Shown here: positions 21,788 through 38,360 of the stretch, piece after piece
Numbering within the stretch: position 1 is the first letter of the stretch
Layout: each line of letters starts with the position of its first letter
Assembly (NCBI GenBank): GCA_020726505.1
Contig: JAHLEZ010000013.1
Coordinates: 1,674,001-1,738,000 of the forward strand
Direction of reading: 5' to 3'
Length of the DNA: 64,000 nucleotides
DNA from: Leptodontidium sp. MPI-SDFR-AT-0119
Taxonomy: Eukaryota; Ascomycota; Leotiomycetes; Helotiales; Leptodontidiaceae
Made by a program: the position numbers and the translations under genes
Notes under the pieces: generated by a model
What the model was told of the DNA's origin: nothing
Databases searched by the model: none
Seen by the model: the letters and a program-made list of their open reading frames with translations, nothing else

Positions 21788-23632
21788 ATGGAGATGGTTG
21801 TGTCCCCATTGGGCTCTTCGTTGATCATGCAGCAACAGGCGGTGAAAAGTGCTGTCTGTTGCGAGAGATTGAATCTATGTACACGGAAAGAACTGGTTGA
21901 TTCTTCAGCGAAAGTGACTGGAAAACCCTTCGTTTCAGAAATTCAATTGCCAAAAGATTTGCGGTTGATATTTTCGTGCCTCAAGGTACAGTCAGGGGAA
22001 ATTAGTCTCCTTTGAGTAGGATGTCGACTTACTCTTTGCCAGGGCATCCAAAGCTGTTCCGTGAATTAAAGCATAGACCAGCAATCGGCGAGATACCACA
22101 CGAGGAATCAATTGGGACGGCGAAAACCTGGCTGTCAAATTGCTCAGCAGATCACAGAGCTTGTCAAGAATCAGCATCATCATCATTACCGAGTCGAGTG
22201 ATCGAGATTTCGGCAGAGAATATCAGATTAGTGGAGACGAATGGGCAGTCAAGTCAATACATTGCCCTCAGTCACTGTTGGAGAAACTCTCGCCCACTCT
22301 GCCTACCGACGAAAGCCACGATAGACGACAACAAGCAAGGTATTGCCTGGCCATCACTCCCGAAGACTTTCAAGGACACAGTGCAAGTTTGCAGGGGCCT
22401 CGGTATCTGCTACCTATGGATTGATTCTATTTGCATCATTCAGGATGACGAGATTGATTGGATGCAAGAATCAGCAAAGATGGCATCGTTTATCACGGTT
22501 CATATCTGACCATCTGCGCAACCAGTGCTCGAAGCGACGATGACGGACTCTGGCCATCCTCGCTGGAACGAGCGCCGATCAAGAAACTCATCATCCAAAG
22601 ACAATCCCAAGACTTCACTATATACACCAGGCTCAAAGATGATTTGAGAGCTGTTCATCTCGACGGAAAATTTAATGAAAAAGTTAGGCCCACAAACGAT
22701 GCTCTGAGTCCATTCATGAGCCGCGCTTGGGCTTTCCAAGAACGACTCATCTCGCCTCGCCTCCTTCATTTTGGTCATGGGGAGCTGCTATGGCAATTTC
22801 CGGGATTACAGACCTGTGAGTGCTGTGCCAACGAGGGATTAAGTAACTCAATCTATATGGCATCATGTGAACACGAGCGTGGTCTTTTAAGACGAGAATT
22901 AGAGATGAACACAGCAACATGGCTGCCACATGGAGATGGTTCGTGCAGGACTACTCTGGGCTCAAACCGACTTACGGAAAAGTCGCTCTACCCGCGTTGT
23001 CGGGTGTGGCCAAGATGTGCCTGGATAAATGGCCTAGGGACAGATATCTCGCAGGTCTATGGGAATGGAGCCTGATCACTGATTTGGCTTGGACTCCACT
23101 AAGTCCACTATCCAACAGATATCTTAGACGTCGACCGAATGCTTTTCGAGCCCCGTCTTGGTCATGGGCATCGATTAGACAGTAAGTCATGTTTATCAAT
23201 GTCGCCGATGATGTTGACAGGATTTGTGCACGCGTACTGCGAGCGACAACTGTACTCACTGGAACAGGCCCTACTGGCGAGGCAGCTTCAGGCTCTATCG
23301 TCCTTGCAGCCCCGGTTTAGCCAGCTAGGATAACGCGAATCATCGAGGAGTCTTTCTATGTCGATAGTCCTCTGGCAGACCACGATGTCATGTTCAAATT
23401 TGATTCGATAACCGAGATTGATGACCATACCATCAGCGTCGGCAAGCCAGTCCTCTGTCTTCACCTTCAATACAACGCTGAAAGTCCCGGACTATCGAGG
23501 GTCATGTTGACGTTGGTTTCAGTTGATGGTCGGCCTGGAGTATATCGCCGAGTCGGTATCACCAGAGCATCTCGACGGCAAGACTTCGGAGATGGTAGCT
23601 TCAAGCAGGAAATGAAAGTTGAAATAATCTAG
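21788..23632 (+). pseudogene. HET-domain (heterokaryon incompatibility) pseudogene
   Basis: Remnant of a HET-domain protein, a family that can trigger cell death after fusion of unlike hyphae. The HET core is clear: Y-I-A-L-S-H-C-W near 22258, then the L-P-K-T-F-K-D-T block and the Y-L-W-I-D-S-I-C-I-I-Q-D-D block near 22410. The frame breaks at about 22487, where a one-base shift is needed to reach the V-Y-H-G-S-Y-L continuation, and again at about 22920-22935, before the L-P-A-L-S-G and A-P-S-W-S-W-A-S blocks. The last part stays in one frame but is cut by TAA at 23183-23185 and TAG near 23318 before ending at 23632. The N-terminal segment (21788-22012) does not join by any good splice pair. 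At least two shifts and two stops make a functional protein unlikely. Confidence 0.8.
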
Positions 23633-24202
23633 AGTTTTACGCTTGAAAACACCACCAAATCCTGCGTCACACTACTCCAGGGGGCCTCAGCCTGCTCATG
23701 ATCATTGTTTCTCTACGATGATCATTCGGCCACATGAAGCGACCACATGAAGCGACAACCTGAACGCAAGTGTAAAGATGGAACGTCCCAACATCTGCGT
23801 CTCTAAGCAGCGCTAATGCATCTCTCATACCATGCCATACTGACCTCCGCCAACCAGAAAAGAAGAAAAGAAATGCCATCCGGGGAGACTAAATCCAAAA
23901 TGTCTCAACAAGGCGACGACTGCGGAGTTAACTAGATTCAGGCTTGAAGAAGCACTCCGAAATTTTCCAAAACCACGGGATATTCAATTTTAGAAGCATT
24001 TGGACTGAAATCCTGAATGAAAAGCATAGCGTTTACCAGAAACATCTACGAACGCCACAAAAACAAGGGGTAAGTTGGGGATGTTTTCATTCGCTTAGCG
24101 AGTCTTAAAGCCCCGGATCACTTCATATTTGATTTATGTTCCCATCTTTTCCAAGATCCTTTGTACATCTTTTCATTTATTGTATTCTAGAACTCTAGAA
24201 CC
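23633..24202. other. Convergent intergenic region
   Basis: Between the HET remnant and the 3' end of the FAD monooxygenase. Nothing recognisable. Confidence 0.5.
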
Positions 24203-25839
24203 TCAAAGTCTTGCAACTTCCACTCCCACTTCCCTCGAAGCCGTCAATACCTTCTCGAAAGTTTTCTCGACATCATGCTCCGTCAACCAAACAGGATCAA
24301 GCCTAGCCGCTACTCTTTGCCTGAACTCCTCATCCGGCTCCTCAACTCCCTCTTCCCAGAACCGCCCCATACGTCCGCGATGATCTGTAATCATACCATG
24401 TACAACCCGAAGAACTCTATCCGATTGCGGCCGCCTTGTCGTTTCGTACAGCGAAAGTGCATATGCCAATCGCTCCGGCGAGACTTCCGCCGAAGTTTGA
24501 ATAGTGGTAGAAAGTGCAAGGTATAGCGCATATGCATCGTCGATTGCAAGACTAGCTCCCGCTGCGAAAGCGCCTCCATGGGTATGGGCTGCGTCTCCGA
24601 GTAGAGTCACACGATTGGAAAATGTCCAATGCTTGAGCCCAGCCCCGGCGACGTTGGCATAACGGCGCACGGAAGGGATACGAGCCGCGATGGCACGAAC
24701 GAGGGGATTGAAGTCCTTTTAATGTTATTAACACGTGTTTCTATCGGAGTAGATCCGGTTTGAGAGACACATACTTTGAAGGCTTCTTGGACTGTTTGTA
24801 CATCTGCTGGTGCATTCCATACGAGATCTTGGAAAGGAGCATCTGGATCTTGATCATTTACCGGGAAGCTGCACGTCACGCCGAATTCATCTTTACCTAG
24901 AGATCACATGTATCAGCTAGCAAAGGTGTAATTGCGTGTTTGGAATCTACTTACCCATGCGAGAGGGAAAGAACCATGATCTAGGGCCTGTCTAGACAAA
25001 AATTGCATGAGTCTTGGGCAATTGGTGGCTTGTACTGGTGCTTGTAACTCACAAAATGTGTGGAATTTCTGGGTAGATCCGGGATGTCCTTGACCAACTC
25101 GTACGGAAAGGTCGATCTAAAAATAGCATCGCCAGTCCATTTCAATTCATGATCAGGGACAAAGCTTTTTCTGACACGCTACGAATATCAACCATGTTAG
25201 CATCTCTAAATCAACATTTGGCTGTCATACCATACTTGACAGCAAGACCCACAGGCGAAAAACTCACAGATTTTATCCCATCTGCACCAATGACTAAATC
25301 TGCAGCGACAGACGTTGAATCTTCAAACGTAACAATCACACGTCTCTCATCAGATACATCAACATCCACAACTCTTTTACCCAGGTGCAGGACATCAGAT
25401 GGAAGCTTCTTCAACAAAGCTTTCTGCAGACTTGCACGATGCATTCGTGCCATCTGATGGCGTTTCTCAGGCACATTGTGATATTTATCCGCACTCAACG
25501 TATCTCCCGTCTTCCAGTGTCTGCATTTCAAAATTCATCAATACCCACCCTCGAGACTTCCCTGTGTCAAGGGTGGTTCGTCAACATTACTTACTTGTAG
25601 ATCATTGGTATGGGATCCGGGTTTCGAAAGCCAATCTCATCAGTCAGAACGTCCTCTACTCCAAGTTTCTCTAAAGTGCGAAGCCCATTTGGTGCGAGCC
25701 CGATGAGGGCGCCGATTTCGCGAAACGAGGTGGCTTGTTCGTAGAGTTCGACATGGAGGGCTGGATGTTGTCGCAACGCAATCGCTGCGGTAAGTCCTCC
25801 TACGCCGCCGCCGATGATAACGACTTTGAGCTGGGGCAT
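24203..25839 (-). CDS. FAD-dependent monooxygenase (salicylate hydroxylase-like)
   Basis: Group A flavoprotein monooxygenase that would hydroxylate a small aromatic or similar substrate using NAD(P)H and O2; the actual substrate is unknown. Six exons: 25839-25595, 25520-25268, 25178-25053, 24991-24955, 24896-24775 and 24715-24203, with introns of 58-89 bp, giving 431 residues, normal for the family. The FAD-binding G-G-G-V-G-G-L motif is at residue 10, the D-G motif (V-I-G-A-D-G-I) near 160, and the second FAD motif L-L-G-D-A-A-H in the last exon, followed by the A-I-D-D-A helix. One exon is only 37 bases. No lesion found. No clustered biosynthetic genes sit beside it. Confidence 0.9.
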
Positions 25840-27506
25840 GACCTTGATTGATGCTTATTGTAGTTTGAATGTGGTTTTAATCAAATCCTTTCCAGGAGAT
25901 GATGTTGAGTGTGGCCAGGAATATATCGAAGTAACCTAAACTGGAACATCACGAACCTTTCCTTAAAAACAAAGACTTCAGCCTCCCCATTCTTCGGATG
26001 TACCTGGTAATCATTATGGGCATTTGATAAGATTAAAGCACGTCATAATGGATTCTCGTTGCACGAGATGCTACTTTCAGATATCTCTGGATTTCAACGA
26101 CATCTTCATCCCACTCTACTCAGCGGAAACTCCACACTGCATGACGCTCTTTCTGGAGCATATGGCGTGCCCGTCAAATTTGCATGCAAAAAATGAAAAA
26201 CTATGTCCAAGCTCGATTTGTCGGGGGTTGAAATACTTATCAGTCGTTTGTCAGATTTTGCAACCATCTGGAGAAAGACCGAGTGAGTGAGGAACCTGAG
26301 CTTGATCACGGCAAGCTTTATCAAGGGTGGATGGCTGGGACAAGTTATCCACGGATTTGGGCCAAAGATCCAGTTTCCGAGTAAAAAAATTGTGGTTCCA
26401 CGGAGAAAAGTCAATAAATACTCGAGCCGCAACTTTCCCCGAGAGAGGGAGCTGGGAGCTGCCAAGCCATTGTGTAAAGTGGATTTCACAACAGGCTGTA
26501 AATTGATCATGGCAAAAACAGCTGCCACTCACACGATCTACCACGAGTCCACGTCTGAAGACTGCTATAATAAGATCAAGACAGTGAGAGATACCTTTAA
26601 GTCTCAATTGAAGGATGATTTTTGCTGTGGCACTGTTCTAACGAGCGATCTCGAGATGGGAACTCGTCGTATGCATTCGGAGAGAATCAAGGCAAAGACG
26701 GAGGGGAAGTTGTTCGTCAGAAAAGATATCACAGTGTATGTATGAGATCTGCAGTAACGGATTTCCAACCATACAGCAATCCCCTGACCAGCGAGTGGCC
26801 CTCCCGGGAAAGCTTAGACTGAAAACGATGTGGGGAGAGACGGAGACATGTCCGACTCTCACAAAGGCAGTCTCATCACATCACAAGCAAGCCTTAACTC
26901 AAAAATGTGATAAATGCATCATATTCTATGCATCTATCAATCTCATCTTTCTTTTCTCGCCGTGCGGCCATCGAATCGATCATCCAATTATCTCATAACA
27001 CATCTGCCATCCACCCGCCAACCCCTCTTCCCAAATCAGAAATTCGCGCATCCAAACCCCATCCCTCCACCAATTCAATCCTCCCTTTCTTCGATTCCAT
27101 TCTTTCCCCAGCCCCATCTCGCATTTTCGTACGCACGCGCGCCCTAATACAAAGCAATCTGTTCGGGCAAATCACTAACTGCTCTAAAAACACACGGTCC
27201 TTGCATCACATTTCCCTCCTTGCGTCTCATCTCATCTTTTACCCCCGTCCACTACACCCCATGAAAATGCAGAAAAAGGCAAACGCATATCCCGAAAACG
27301 CCATGTGCTAGGATTCTCGCGAATTGAAGTGGGAAAACAACCACGAAAAATGTGAAATGCCGAAAGAACAAAGTGTTCTTTGTTTTATGAGGTGCCCGAG
27401 AAATTGAAGGCGCACAGCAATCCCAAACGCCCGAATGCAGATCTTTTTTCTTTTGATGAGTAAGTCTCGCATGTTATACAGTGAAATAGAAAGTCGATTT
27501 TTGGTC
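25840..27506. other. Intergenic, no confident gene
   Basis: The upstream flank of the monooxygenase gene and the 3' flank of RPB1. A 152-codon plus-strand ORF at 26287-26745 overlaps a minus-strand one of similar length and has no motif. From 26990 to 27250 the plus strand is C-rich and low in complexity. Confidence 0.45.
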
Positions 27507-30500
27507 TCAGTTGCGAGGAGAGGTGGGAGAGAACTGAGGACTACAGGAATTGTTAGTAGGGATACCATGAGAAGAGCGTGGGGGATCATACCTTGTGGGA
27601 GAGTAGGAGGGACTGGTGGGAGAGTACTTTGGCGAAGTAGCAGCTGCTCCCTGGGCAGGAGAAGTTGGACTCCAGTTGGGACTTGACGGACTGTAAACAG
27701 GACTGGTCGGGGACAACCCGGACCCGGGGGAAACCTTGTTGCCACCCGAGAAGTTTGGAGACGACGGACTGTAGTTCGGAGAAGTAGGAGAGTAGCTTGG
27801 AGACGTAGGACTGTACGACGGCGAGCTGGGTGAGACATGGAGATTTGGAGATGTTGGCGAGTAGTTCGGCGAGGTTGGGCTGTACGAAGGTGAAGTTGGA
27901 GACACGAATGAAGGACTCGTGGGGCTGTATGCAGGACTGGTTGGGGTAAACGCAGGGCTGACAGGGCTGAATCGAGGTGATGACACATTGTACCCTGGGC
28001 TGGCAGAACCCATCATTGGAGAAGTTGGAGAGTAGCCAGGGGATGTAGGAGAGAATCCAGGAGAGACAGGGCTCGTGCTGAATGGACTCGAAGGCGAATA
28101 ACCTCCAGGGCTTCGGACTGTGTATGGGCTTTGGTTGCTGAAGCCAGAGTTGTCGGTGTAACTGGTTTGGAATCCACCAGGAGTAGCCGAGCCACCAGTC
28201 TGGATTGGAGAGAAGTTTGAGTTGTAGTCTGGGGTATTCATGGACAGATATCCGCCCTCAGCCAGAGGAGAGCCAGAATCGTATGGTGTAGCAGCACCTC
28301 CATCGGCACCCTTAACAGCCAAACCAGGCATGAGACCCATTCTACCATTGTCAGAGATAACAGTCTCGAGCATCTTGGGGTCAAGAAGGACGTCAAGCTC
28401 TCCAGTACCCATAGGGGCAAGTTGACCAAGCATGACGTTCTCGGAAATACCACGGCAGTCGTCAAGTTCACCGACGGCAGCAGCCTCAAGAAGAATCTCC
28501 ACAGTCTCTTCGAAGGAACATCTCATCAGTGCACCAGTATCGGCACGATTGATACCGTGACGAGTAATGGCCATCAAATGACCTCGGGATGTCATAACAT
28601 CAACCAGAAGCGCCAAATGACGATGATTGACATAAGAACCATCGAAAGCCAAGACTTGTGTCAACTCACGCATCAATGCAGAACGAGTTGCCTCGATACC
28701 GAAGACCTCGAAAATCTGAATGAAGTGATTGGAGTAAGTGCGAGTAGTATCGACACCGGGGATGGTCAATACGGCAGCGAGCGAAGTTCCGGAAGTATCG
28801 AGGTACCATTCTTCGCATCGTGGATCATCCTTCTTGGCAAGAAGACCGCCTTCAGGAGTGGTGATGAGCTTGGTTTCCTTGTTCAAGAAAGCTCTGTCAA
28901 CACCTGGGACACCACGAAGAGTGAGAGTGTCAAGAATATGTGCTTCGAGACGCTTGAGCATGATGTCCTCTTCCACTTCGTCATCATCGTACTTTGAATC
29001 GCTCTGCTTGATCATTCTGATACGGATAACTTGCTCCTCAGCATTGTTATCACTGAAAATCACTGCCAAATCCTTCTGGTAATTCTCCTTGATCTTCATG
29101 GCGACATCCTCAACTCGGAGACCCTTGTCCAACATCTTTTGACGGTCAAGGATAAGGCGAAGAAGCCATCTAGACTGGTTCTCAGGAGCGTCCTGAACGT
29201 CATCGGGAATGATGAAGTAAGATTCAACCATGTCCAAATCATCCTCAATAGTAGTTGACTGAATATCAGGGTCGTGGTAAATCTCCGTAGCAGCAGTCAC
29301 AGAACGCAAGTTCGTGTGTTCAACAGCACTACGTAAATACTTGGCGGACTCCTGTGTACCATCGTCTCCTTCTTGGTAGACAACCATCGAAGGTGTCTTG
29401 ATGTTGGTTGCGACGTTGAGAATCTCCTTTAGACGAGGGACACCGAGAGTGACGTTCTTGGACGACACACCTGCGAAATGGAAAGTGTTCAATGTCATCT
29501 GAGTAGCAGGCTCTCCGATAGACTGGGCAGCAAGCACACCGACCATCTCTCCAGGGTTCACCAACGCTCTCGTGAAACGACTCTCGAGTTCGCCCAGAAC
29601 GTGAGCAAAAGCAAGCTTGTTGAGGCGAAGCTGGAGGGCGACACGTTTGAAGGCAAGACGGGATCTGACCTGTGCCTTGATCAACAATGTAGCGTTGGTT
29701 TGGGCCTCGACAGACAAGTAATCGTCACCGCGGACAATAACCATGCGGTCCAGAAGTCTCTTGACTTGAGGGATGACCTCTGCTGGGTGCAAGTCACTGC
29801 GTTGGGAATCGTCAACCTTGAAGAGTCTCTTGGCGCTGTCGATGATTCGGACAATATTCATTGGCAGTTGCATCGACTCGTCATCCTTCTTCTTCAAGTT
29901 GACCCAACGAAGCATCTCTCGGTCTGCCTTGAGCGCGTCCCATTCCTCGTCGAGAAGTCGCTGCACCTCGAGATCGCCAGCAAGCTCGTTTGCATTCTCC
30001 AAGAGTTCGGAAGAAATTGGGTTTCGCTCATCCATCACATCCAATCGGTAACGGTCAGTGAACTTCTTGTCATCCAGATTGATGGAGTCGACCTTCTGCT
30101 TCTCGATGCAGACACCATCAAGACCATCTTCACCATAGACAAACTGCACAATATCACCGAGAGAGTTTCGGACTGTGCCATCATACTTGGCCATGACATC
30201 TTCCAATGCCTTGACGAGACGACGTTGAATGTATCCAGTTTCGGCAGTCTTGACTGCAGTATCGATCAAACCTTCACGACCAGCCATAGCGTGGAAGAAG
30301 AACTCGGTAGGTGTAAGTCCTCGAAGGTACGAGTTCTCAACAAATCCACGAGACTCTGGGGAATAATCATCCTTGGTGAAATGAGGCAGAGTTCGGTACT
30401 TGAAGCCGAAAGGAATACGCTTTCCTTCAACAGATTGTTGACCAACCAAGGCTGTCATCTGAGAAATATTGATAGTGGATCCCTTGGAACCAGATCGAGC

Positions 30501-32838
30501 CATGGTGACAGCGTTGTTGTTATCCTTGAGACTGCCCTCGGTCTTCGTACCAGCTTGATCACGAGCAGTATTCAAGGCCTTGGAGACTTGGGACTCGAAA
30601 GTCTCACGAACGTTCATACCAGGAAGGGACTCGAGCTCGTTCGCAGTGGCTTTGGCGGTCAAGACAGCGACTTCGTCCTTCTGTGTCTGAATAGCACCCT
30701 CAATCTTTGCGATTGTAGCCTTGTCAGGGACGGTGTCACCGATACCGATACTGAACCCATTGTGGAGGAGCCAGTAGTTGACAACACGTTGACAACCGTT
30801 GAAGAAAGCCATAGCGGCATCGGAACCCATCTCGTTGAAGATAATGTGAATGATACCACCACTGGTTGCACCGATGTTCTTCTTGGCCATCAAACCAAAC
30901 ATGAGCTCTCCCTCGTGGATAAGAAGGCCATCGTCCTTGAGAGGTGCATCCTCGCGAGCGTCGTTAGGCATGTGAAGGTTGACAATCTTTGGGATGATCA
31001 TGCTGACAATCTGCTTTCCAGTCCATCTTGGTCGAGGCTTGAGGATGGCAGGTTGTGGAATGACACCATCCCACTCTGGAACCCAGAGAAGAATGTTCAT
31101 GAGATGCTCCTTTGTAATGAAGGTATCTCTTCTGCACATCTTGTAAACACCAGCTAAAGTATCCTGAACAATACCCATAAGAGGACCGTTTCGTTGAGGC
31201 GAAACAATGTTCAGGGGAACCATACAGAGCTGCATGACCTCGGCTCGAGTCTCCTCAGTTTGAGGAACGTGCAGGTTCATTTCATCACCGTCGAAATCGG
31301 CGTTGTAAGGCGATGTGACCGACAAATTGAGACGGAACGTCGAATAAGGCATAACCCGGACTCTGTGGCCCATCATAGACTCCTTGTGCAGTGAGGGCTG
31401 ACGATTGAAGATAATGAAATCCCCATCAACAATGTGTCTCTCAACCTTCCAGCCGTATTCCAGTGAAATGGCGCCTGCACGTCTGTGATGTCGCAGATCG
31501 ATACGGCTTCCATCCTGTCGGATTACGTACTTGGCGCCAGGATGTTCATTGGGACCGTTCTGAACCAGTTGATGAAGCTTGCCGATGTTGTATGGTGTCA
31601 CAGTTTCAGGATATGTGAGTGTCCGCGCAATACTTCTCGGTACTCCGACCTCGTCCAAAGACAAATTCGGGTCACCAGTAATGACGGTACGTGCTGAGAA
31701 ATCGACACGCTTACCCATCAAGTTACCACGAAGACGACCTTCCTTACCCTTTAGACGGGCACGAATAGACTTGACGGGTCTACCCGACTTCTGCAGAGCT
31801 TGTGGCTGACCAGCAATGTCGTTGTCCATGTATGTGGCAACGTGGTATTGAAGTAACTTCTCAAAGTCTGACTGAATGTGTGCCGGGGAACCCTCCTGCT
31901 GTGCCTGTCTAACATTGCCATTTGCGCGAATGATGTCACCAAGCTTGTAGGTCAAATCATCCTCTCCCCGCATGCCTTGACTTGTGCCGTCCATGGAAAT
32001 ACTGGGACGAACGGGTGGAGGTGGAACAGGCAGAACAGTGATGATCATCCACTCTGGTCGTGCATAATCGTTGCTCAAGCCCAGATCAAAGATCTCAGAG
32101 GTAGAGATGCTTCGGAAGACATTCAGAGCCATTTCTGGGGTGATGAGTCTCTTCTCCGGTTGTGCGCCTTCGTTATCCTCATCTTTTGGGACCTTCCATG
32201 TACCAAAGAGCTCAAGAGCTACCTGGCGCACTTCAGGCTGTGTATTGCCACAACCTCCGTGCGAGCGCTTGGCTGCTTCCTTTGGATCCTCGCTGAAGCC
32301 GTCATCGTTCGGTGTCACATCGCTATCGCAGATCATCTTGGGCTTGCAAAGTCGCCATATCGTATCGAATCTTCGCTTGGGATCACGGATATTGACTGCT
32401 GCTTTGTAGGCCGGATTACTCTGAGATTTTGATGTTAGCACAAACGAACTAAGGATCTGCCACGCCTTGCGGGCTACTGACTCTGTCAAGCAAGACTCTA
32501 CCACAGTTGTGGCAGACCATCTCCAACAGCTTCTTGATCTTTTTGAGGAATCCAGGATGATAGACAGGCTTTGCCAACTCGATATGACCGAAATGACCAG
32601 GACACTCGGACATATTCTGGTCGCAAGTGGCGCACTTGAATTGTCTGTCGATGGAACCAAGTCGAGGGTCGTTCAATCCTTGATCGCGCGGCTTTGTTCG
32701 AGTCTCGTCCATGGTCTCAGGGTACAGGATGTGGCAGACACTCATATTCTTGATTTCCTCAGGAGATAACAGTCCGAACTGCACCTCCTGGATTGTACGC
32801 AGTGGCGCATCGGAGTGCGCAAAGTTGAGGTTCGCCAT
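27507..32838 (-). CDS. RPB1: RNA polymerase II largest subunit RPB1
   Basis: Catalytic subunit of RNA polymerase II in the nucleus. Three exons, 32838-32482, 32420-27592 and 27540-27507, with introns of 61 and 51 bp, give 1739 residues. The N-terminal zinc region has the C-x2-C ... C-P-G-H-F-G-H pattern, and the catalytic magnesium loop [10 protein letters not shown] lies near residue 495. The C-terminal domain occupies roughly the last 190 residues and has about 25 repeats related to Y-S-P-T-S-P-S, many degenerate (F for Y, N, K or A at position 7). The second intron falls inside the last repeats, is a multiple of three and has no stop, so a retained copy would still read through to the same end. 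A long plus-strand ORF at 29478-31157 is an antisense shadow of this gene. Confidence 0.98.
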
Positions 32839-33935
32839 GTTGGCTGATGTTGTTGTTCACCTTGAGTGGCGAACAAGGGGTATTATCGCAGATTCGGCGC
32901 AAAGCAGTCGGGGGCTCGAGGGGGTCGTAGAAGAGGATGGAGGTCGCAGAAGGATATTACAGGCAGAAGCAATCGATGCGCGCGATGGAAAGGAAGGTGT
33001 TGATGCGATGGCGCTGGAGGCAGCCAGGGCCAAAGGCCTGATCGAAGCCTTCAGATGTCCGACCGTGAAGAATCCAGCGAGGCGGCCGTGACGACGTAAA
33101 GAGTGTGGGGGAGTGTTCTTTCTCGTGAGAAAGACCTTCGGAGAGAAATGCACGATACTGGACGCGCGATTCCTGGAGTTGGGGGCTGGACGTGGTGGTG
33201 TTGACGATGGATGGAGTCGCGTCCAGGAGAATCTCACGATGGAAGTTCTTTGATGGGGCCGCAACGAGCAGAGGCTCAACGGAATGGTGCTAGTCCGGGT
33301 TGGGTTAGGGGGATGGCAATGAGTCTTCGCCGCTTCCGACCAATCAACGGGCAGCAACAGGCAATGGCTGGTGAGTCGCTTCGTTTCAGGCAACGAGCAT
33401 TGACTTCACTTTCTCTCCATCCTTCTGTCATAAAAACCTTTTCATTTCTAAAGAAAGTTCGAATAAAGTTTTATTCAGCAAGGAAACGTCAGGATATCGA
33501 ATACAGCAGATGGCGGTGAGATCTGAACGGCAGATCTCACACGCCCATGAATAGTCACGTGATACAAAGCAACCCCCGTGACAGTTTCAACTTCTGTTGA
33601 GGGCACAAAGGCACCTGCCCAGAAACTCAAGAACGGAGGGGTCGTTATTCCAAAATTTGCCATTTTCGGAACTTCGAGGAGTCTTTGTCAACTTGTTTTG
33701 CGTGTTCAATTCACCATACTTTGCCTACCTAGGTAGGTATGTCACTCTTGGCATACCTCTCGTCTGAGTACACATCCAGGACACCAAATCCACTGAAACG
33801 TCAAGGCTAAGTCCAGTCTTTGCAATCAAAACAACTCCTTCTCGTTAATATAGTGGAAGTGGAAGATTATTTGACAAAATCAGAGACTTTGAAGGGCCAT
33901 GAAACGGAATCCTCGGCCTACTCACTTCCTGCCCA
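32839..33935. other. Upstream region of RPB1
   Basis: It holds the RPB1 promoter and the 3' flank of the glutathione reductase gene. Opposing ORFs at 32711-33091 and 32857-33393 are mutual shadows. A CTACCTAGGTAG palindrome is at 33725-33736. Confidence 0.55.
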
Positions 33936-36901
<2,966 letters not shown>

Positions 36902-38360
36902 TCAGCGACGCCGACTTTTCTTCTTCCCTCCCTCATCAGCACTGCCCACAGCTTCTCCGCCATCAAGAGCGTAATTCCTCCCATCCGTCGGGCTTTTCCT
37001 CCGCATCTCTCCTCGTCCCACAAGGATGAATTCTTCCTCGCTCTCGCTATCCATCAGATCCAATTGCACCGGCATCCTGAACCCGTTCTCCTCCTCCACA
37101 ATGCTACCCTTCACCGGTTCCACAGTAAGAACGTCAATATCGTCATCCTCTGCATCCAGTCTCCGTTTGTGGATCTCTTCCTGTGGGTGGATATCAAACT
37201 CATCCTCGTGCTCGATGTACTCAACGTTCTCTTCCACCTCCACGAAATCCGGTGCCAGCGCCGACCATCTCTGCTGCGGGATGATAGACCAGATATTGAT
37301 CCTCCCAGACTCCAATCCACAAGCAGCTATCATCGGTCGATGAGGATGCCACTCCACAACGCCATGTTCCTCCTTCGGCCCCTCCAGAATCTTAACCAGC
37401 GAGCCATGATTCCGTTCCCAGATGTATATATCATGGTTATTGTACGTGCTAGCCGTAACGTACTCCCCCGTCGAGCTGAAGGCAACATGGTTCCAACTCA
37501 ACCTATTAACCACATCCTGGAACTTATGCTCGACCTCCATATCGATCGTATCAGGGTCCAGATCTGGGGCTGAGAAATTGGGTAGTGTAAGGGTGCGAAT
37601 AATCCGATCTGAGGCATTGACTACTAGATCTCGTCCCGAGCTCGTAATTCGTAGGTATACCACAACACCTGTGCAGATCTTGGTCGAGTAGAGAGTGGTT
37701 CGTGTAGAGACTTCGATGATATTCAACCAGCCCTTGTTCGTCCCTGCCAATATGTGATCTCCAGTCGCTGTGAACACCGAAACCGTAGTAGATTGCTTCG
37801 CATCCTGAGCAGCTTGCTTGTCGCTAATTGGATCGTCGCCGTCTAGCTGTGCCCGTTTGGGTGCGGAGGAGAGGTTCATCTTGATTACATGGCCCCCAGA
37901 GGCATCGACGAGGAGGGGTTGGGCGTCGAACAGGGCCACCACAAACATCAGACTATCCCAAGTCAGCTTGCAATCTGCCACATATGATCTTGACTTACTG
38001 GTTCCACGGGTGAAGTTCTGCAATATACACTGGTGCCTCAAAGCGTACAGTCCTTAAAATAAACCCCTCCTGTAGATCCCAAATATTGCACTTCCAATCT
38101 TGACTGCCCGTGAGCAAGTATCTCCCATCGCGCGACCAGCTCAGCGATTGAACCTGCCGCGTATGTCCCTTGAGCTTCCGTGCTACTCCATTGGTCTCGA
38201 CGTCGAAGATAACCACTGTCCCATCTGCGCGCCCAGCAGCGAGGAAGTCGCCTTTCCGGTTGAATCGCACACAGGTCGCATGGCCGCTTCGCAGGCTTAA
38301 GGTTGTTGATTCTGGGTAGTCCTGTGAGAGGACGAATGGATCCACGAGGGAGAGATTCAT
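36902..38360 (-). CDS. SWD1: COMPASS (Set1) complex WD40 subunit SWD1/RBBP5
   Basis: WD40 propeller subunit of the Set1/COMPASS histone H3K4 methyltransferase. Two exons, 38360-37999 and 37952-36902, with a 46-bp intron, give 470 residues. The start chosen, M-N-L-S-L-V-D-P-F, matches the usual beginning of the family; an in-frame ATG at 38399 would add 13 residues. WD repeats with G-H and W-D/I-W pairs run from about residue 25 to 330, for example S-G-H-A-T-C-V-R-F and G-S-Q-D-W-K-C-N-I-W-D. The C-terminal quarter is acidic, then basic (K-K-K-S-R-R-R at the very end), as in homologues that contact other COMPASS subunits. No damage seen. Confidence 0.93.

Noticed and set aside
26106..26745. 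ORFs of 152 codons (+) and 140 codons (-) upstream of RPB1's 3' end
   Set aside because: They are mutually overlapping, without domain or signal features; each could be chance at this length.
29478..31157. 559-codon plus-strand ORF
   Set aside because: It is exactly antisense to the conserved body of RPB1; its product has no motif and depends on RPB1 codon bias.
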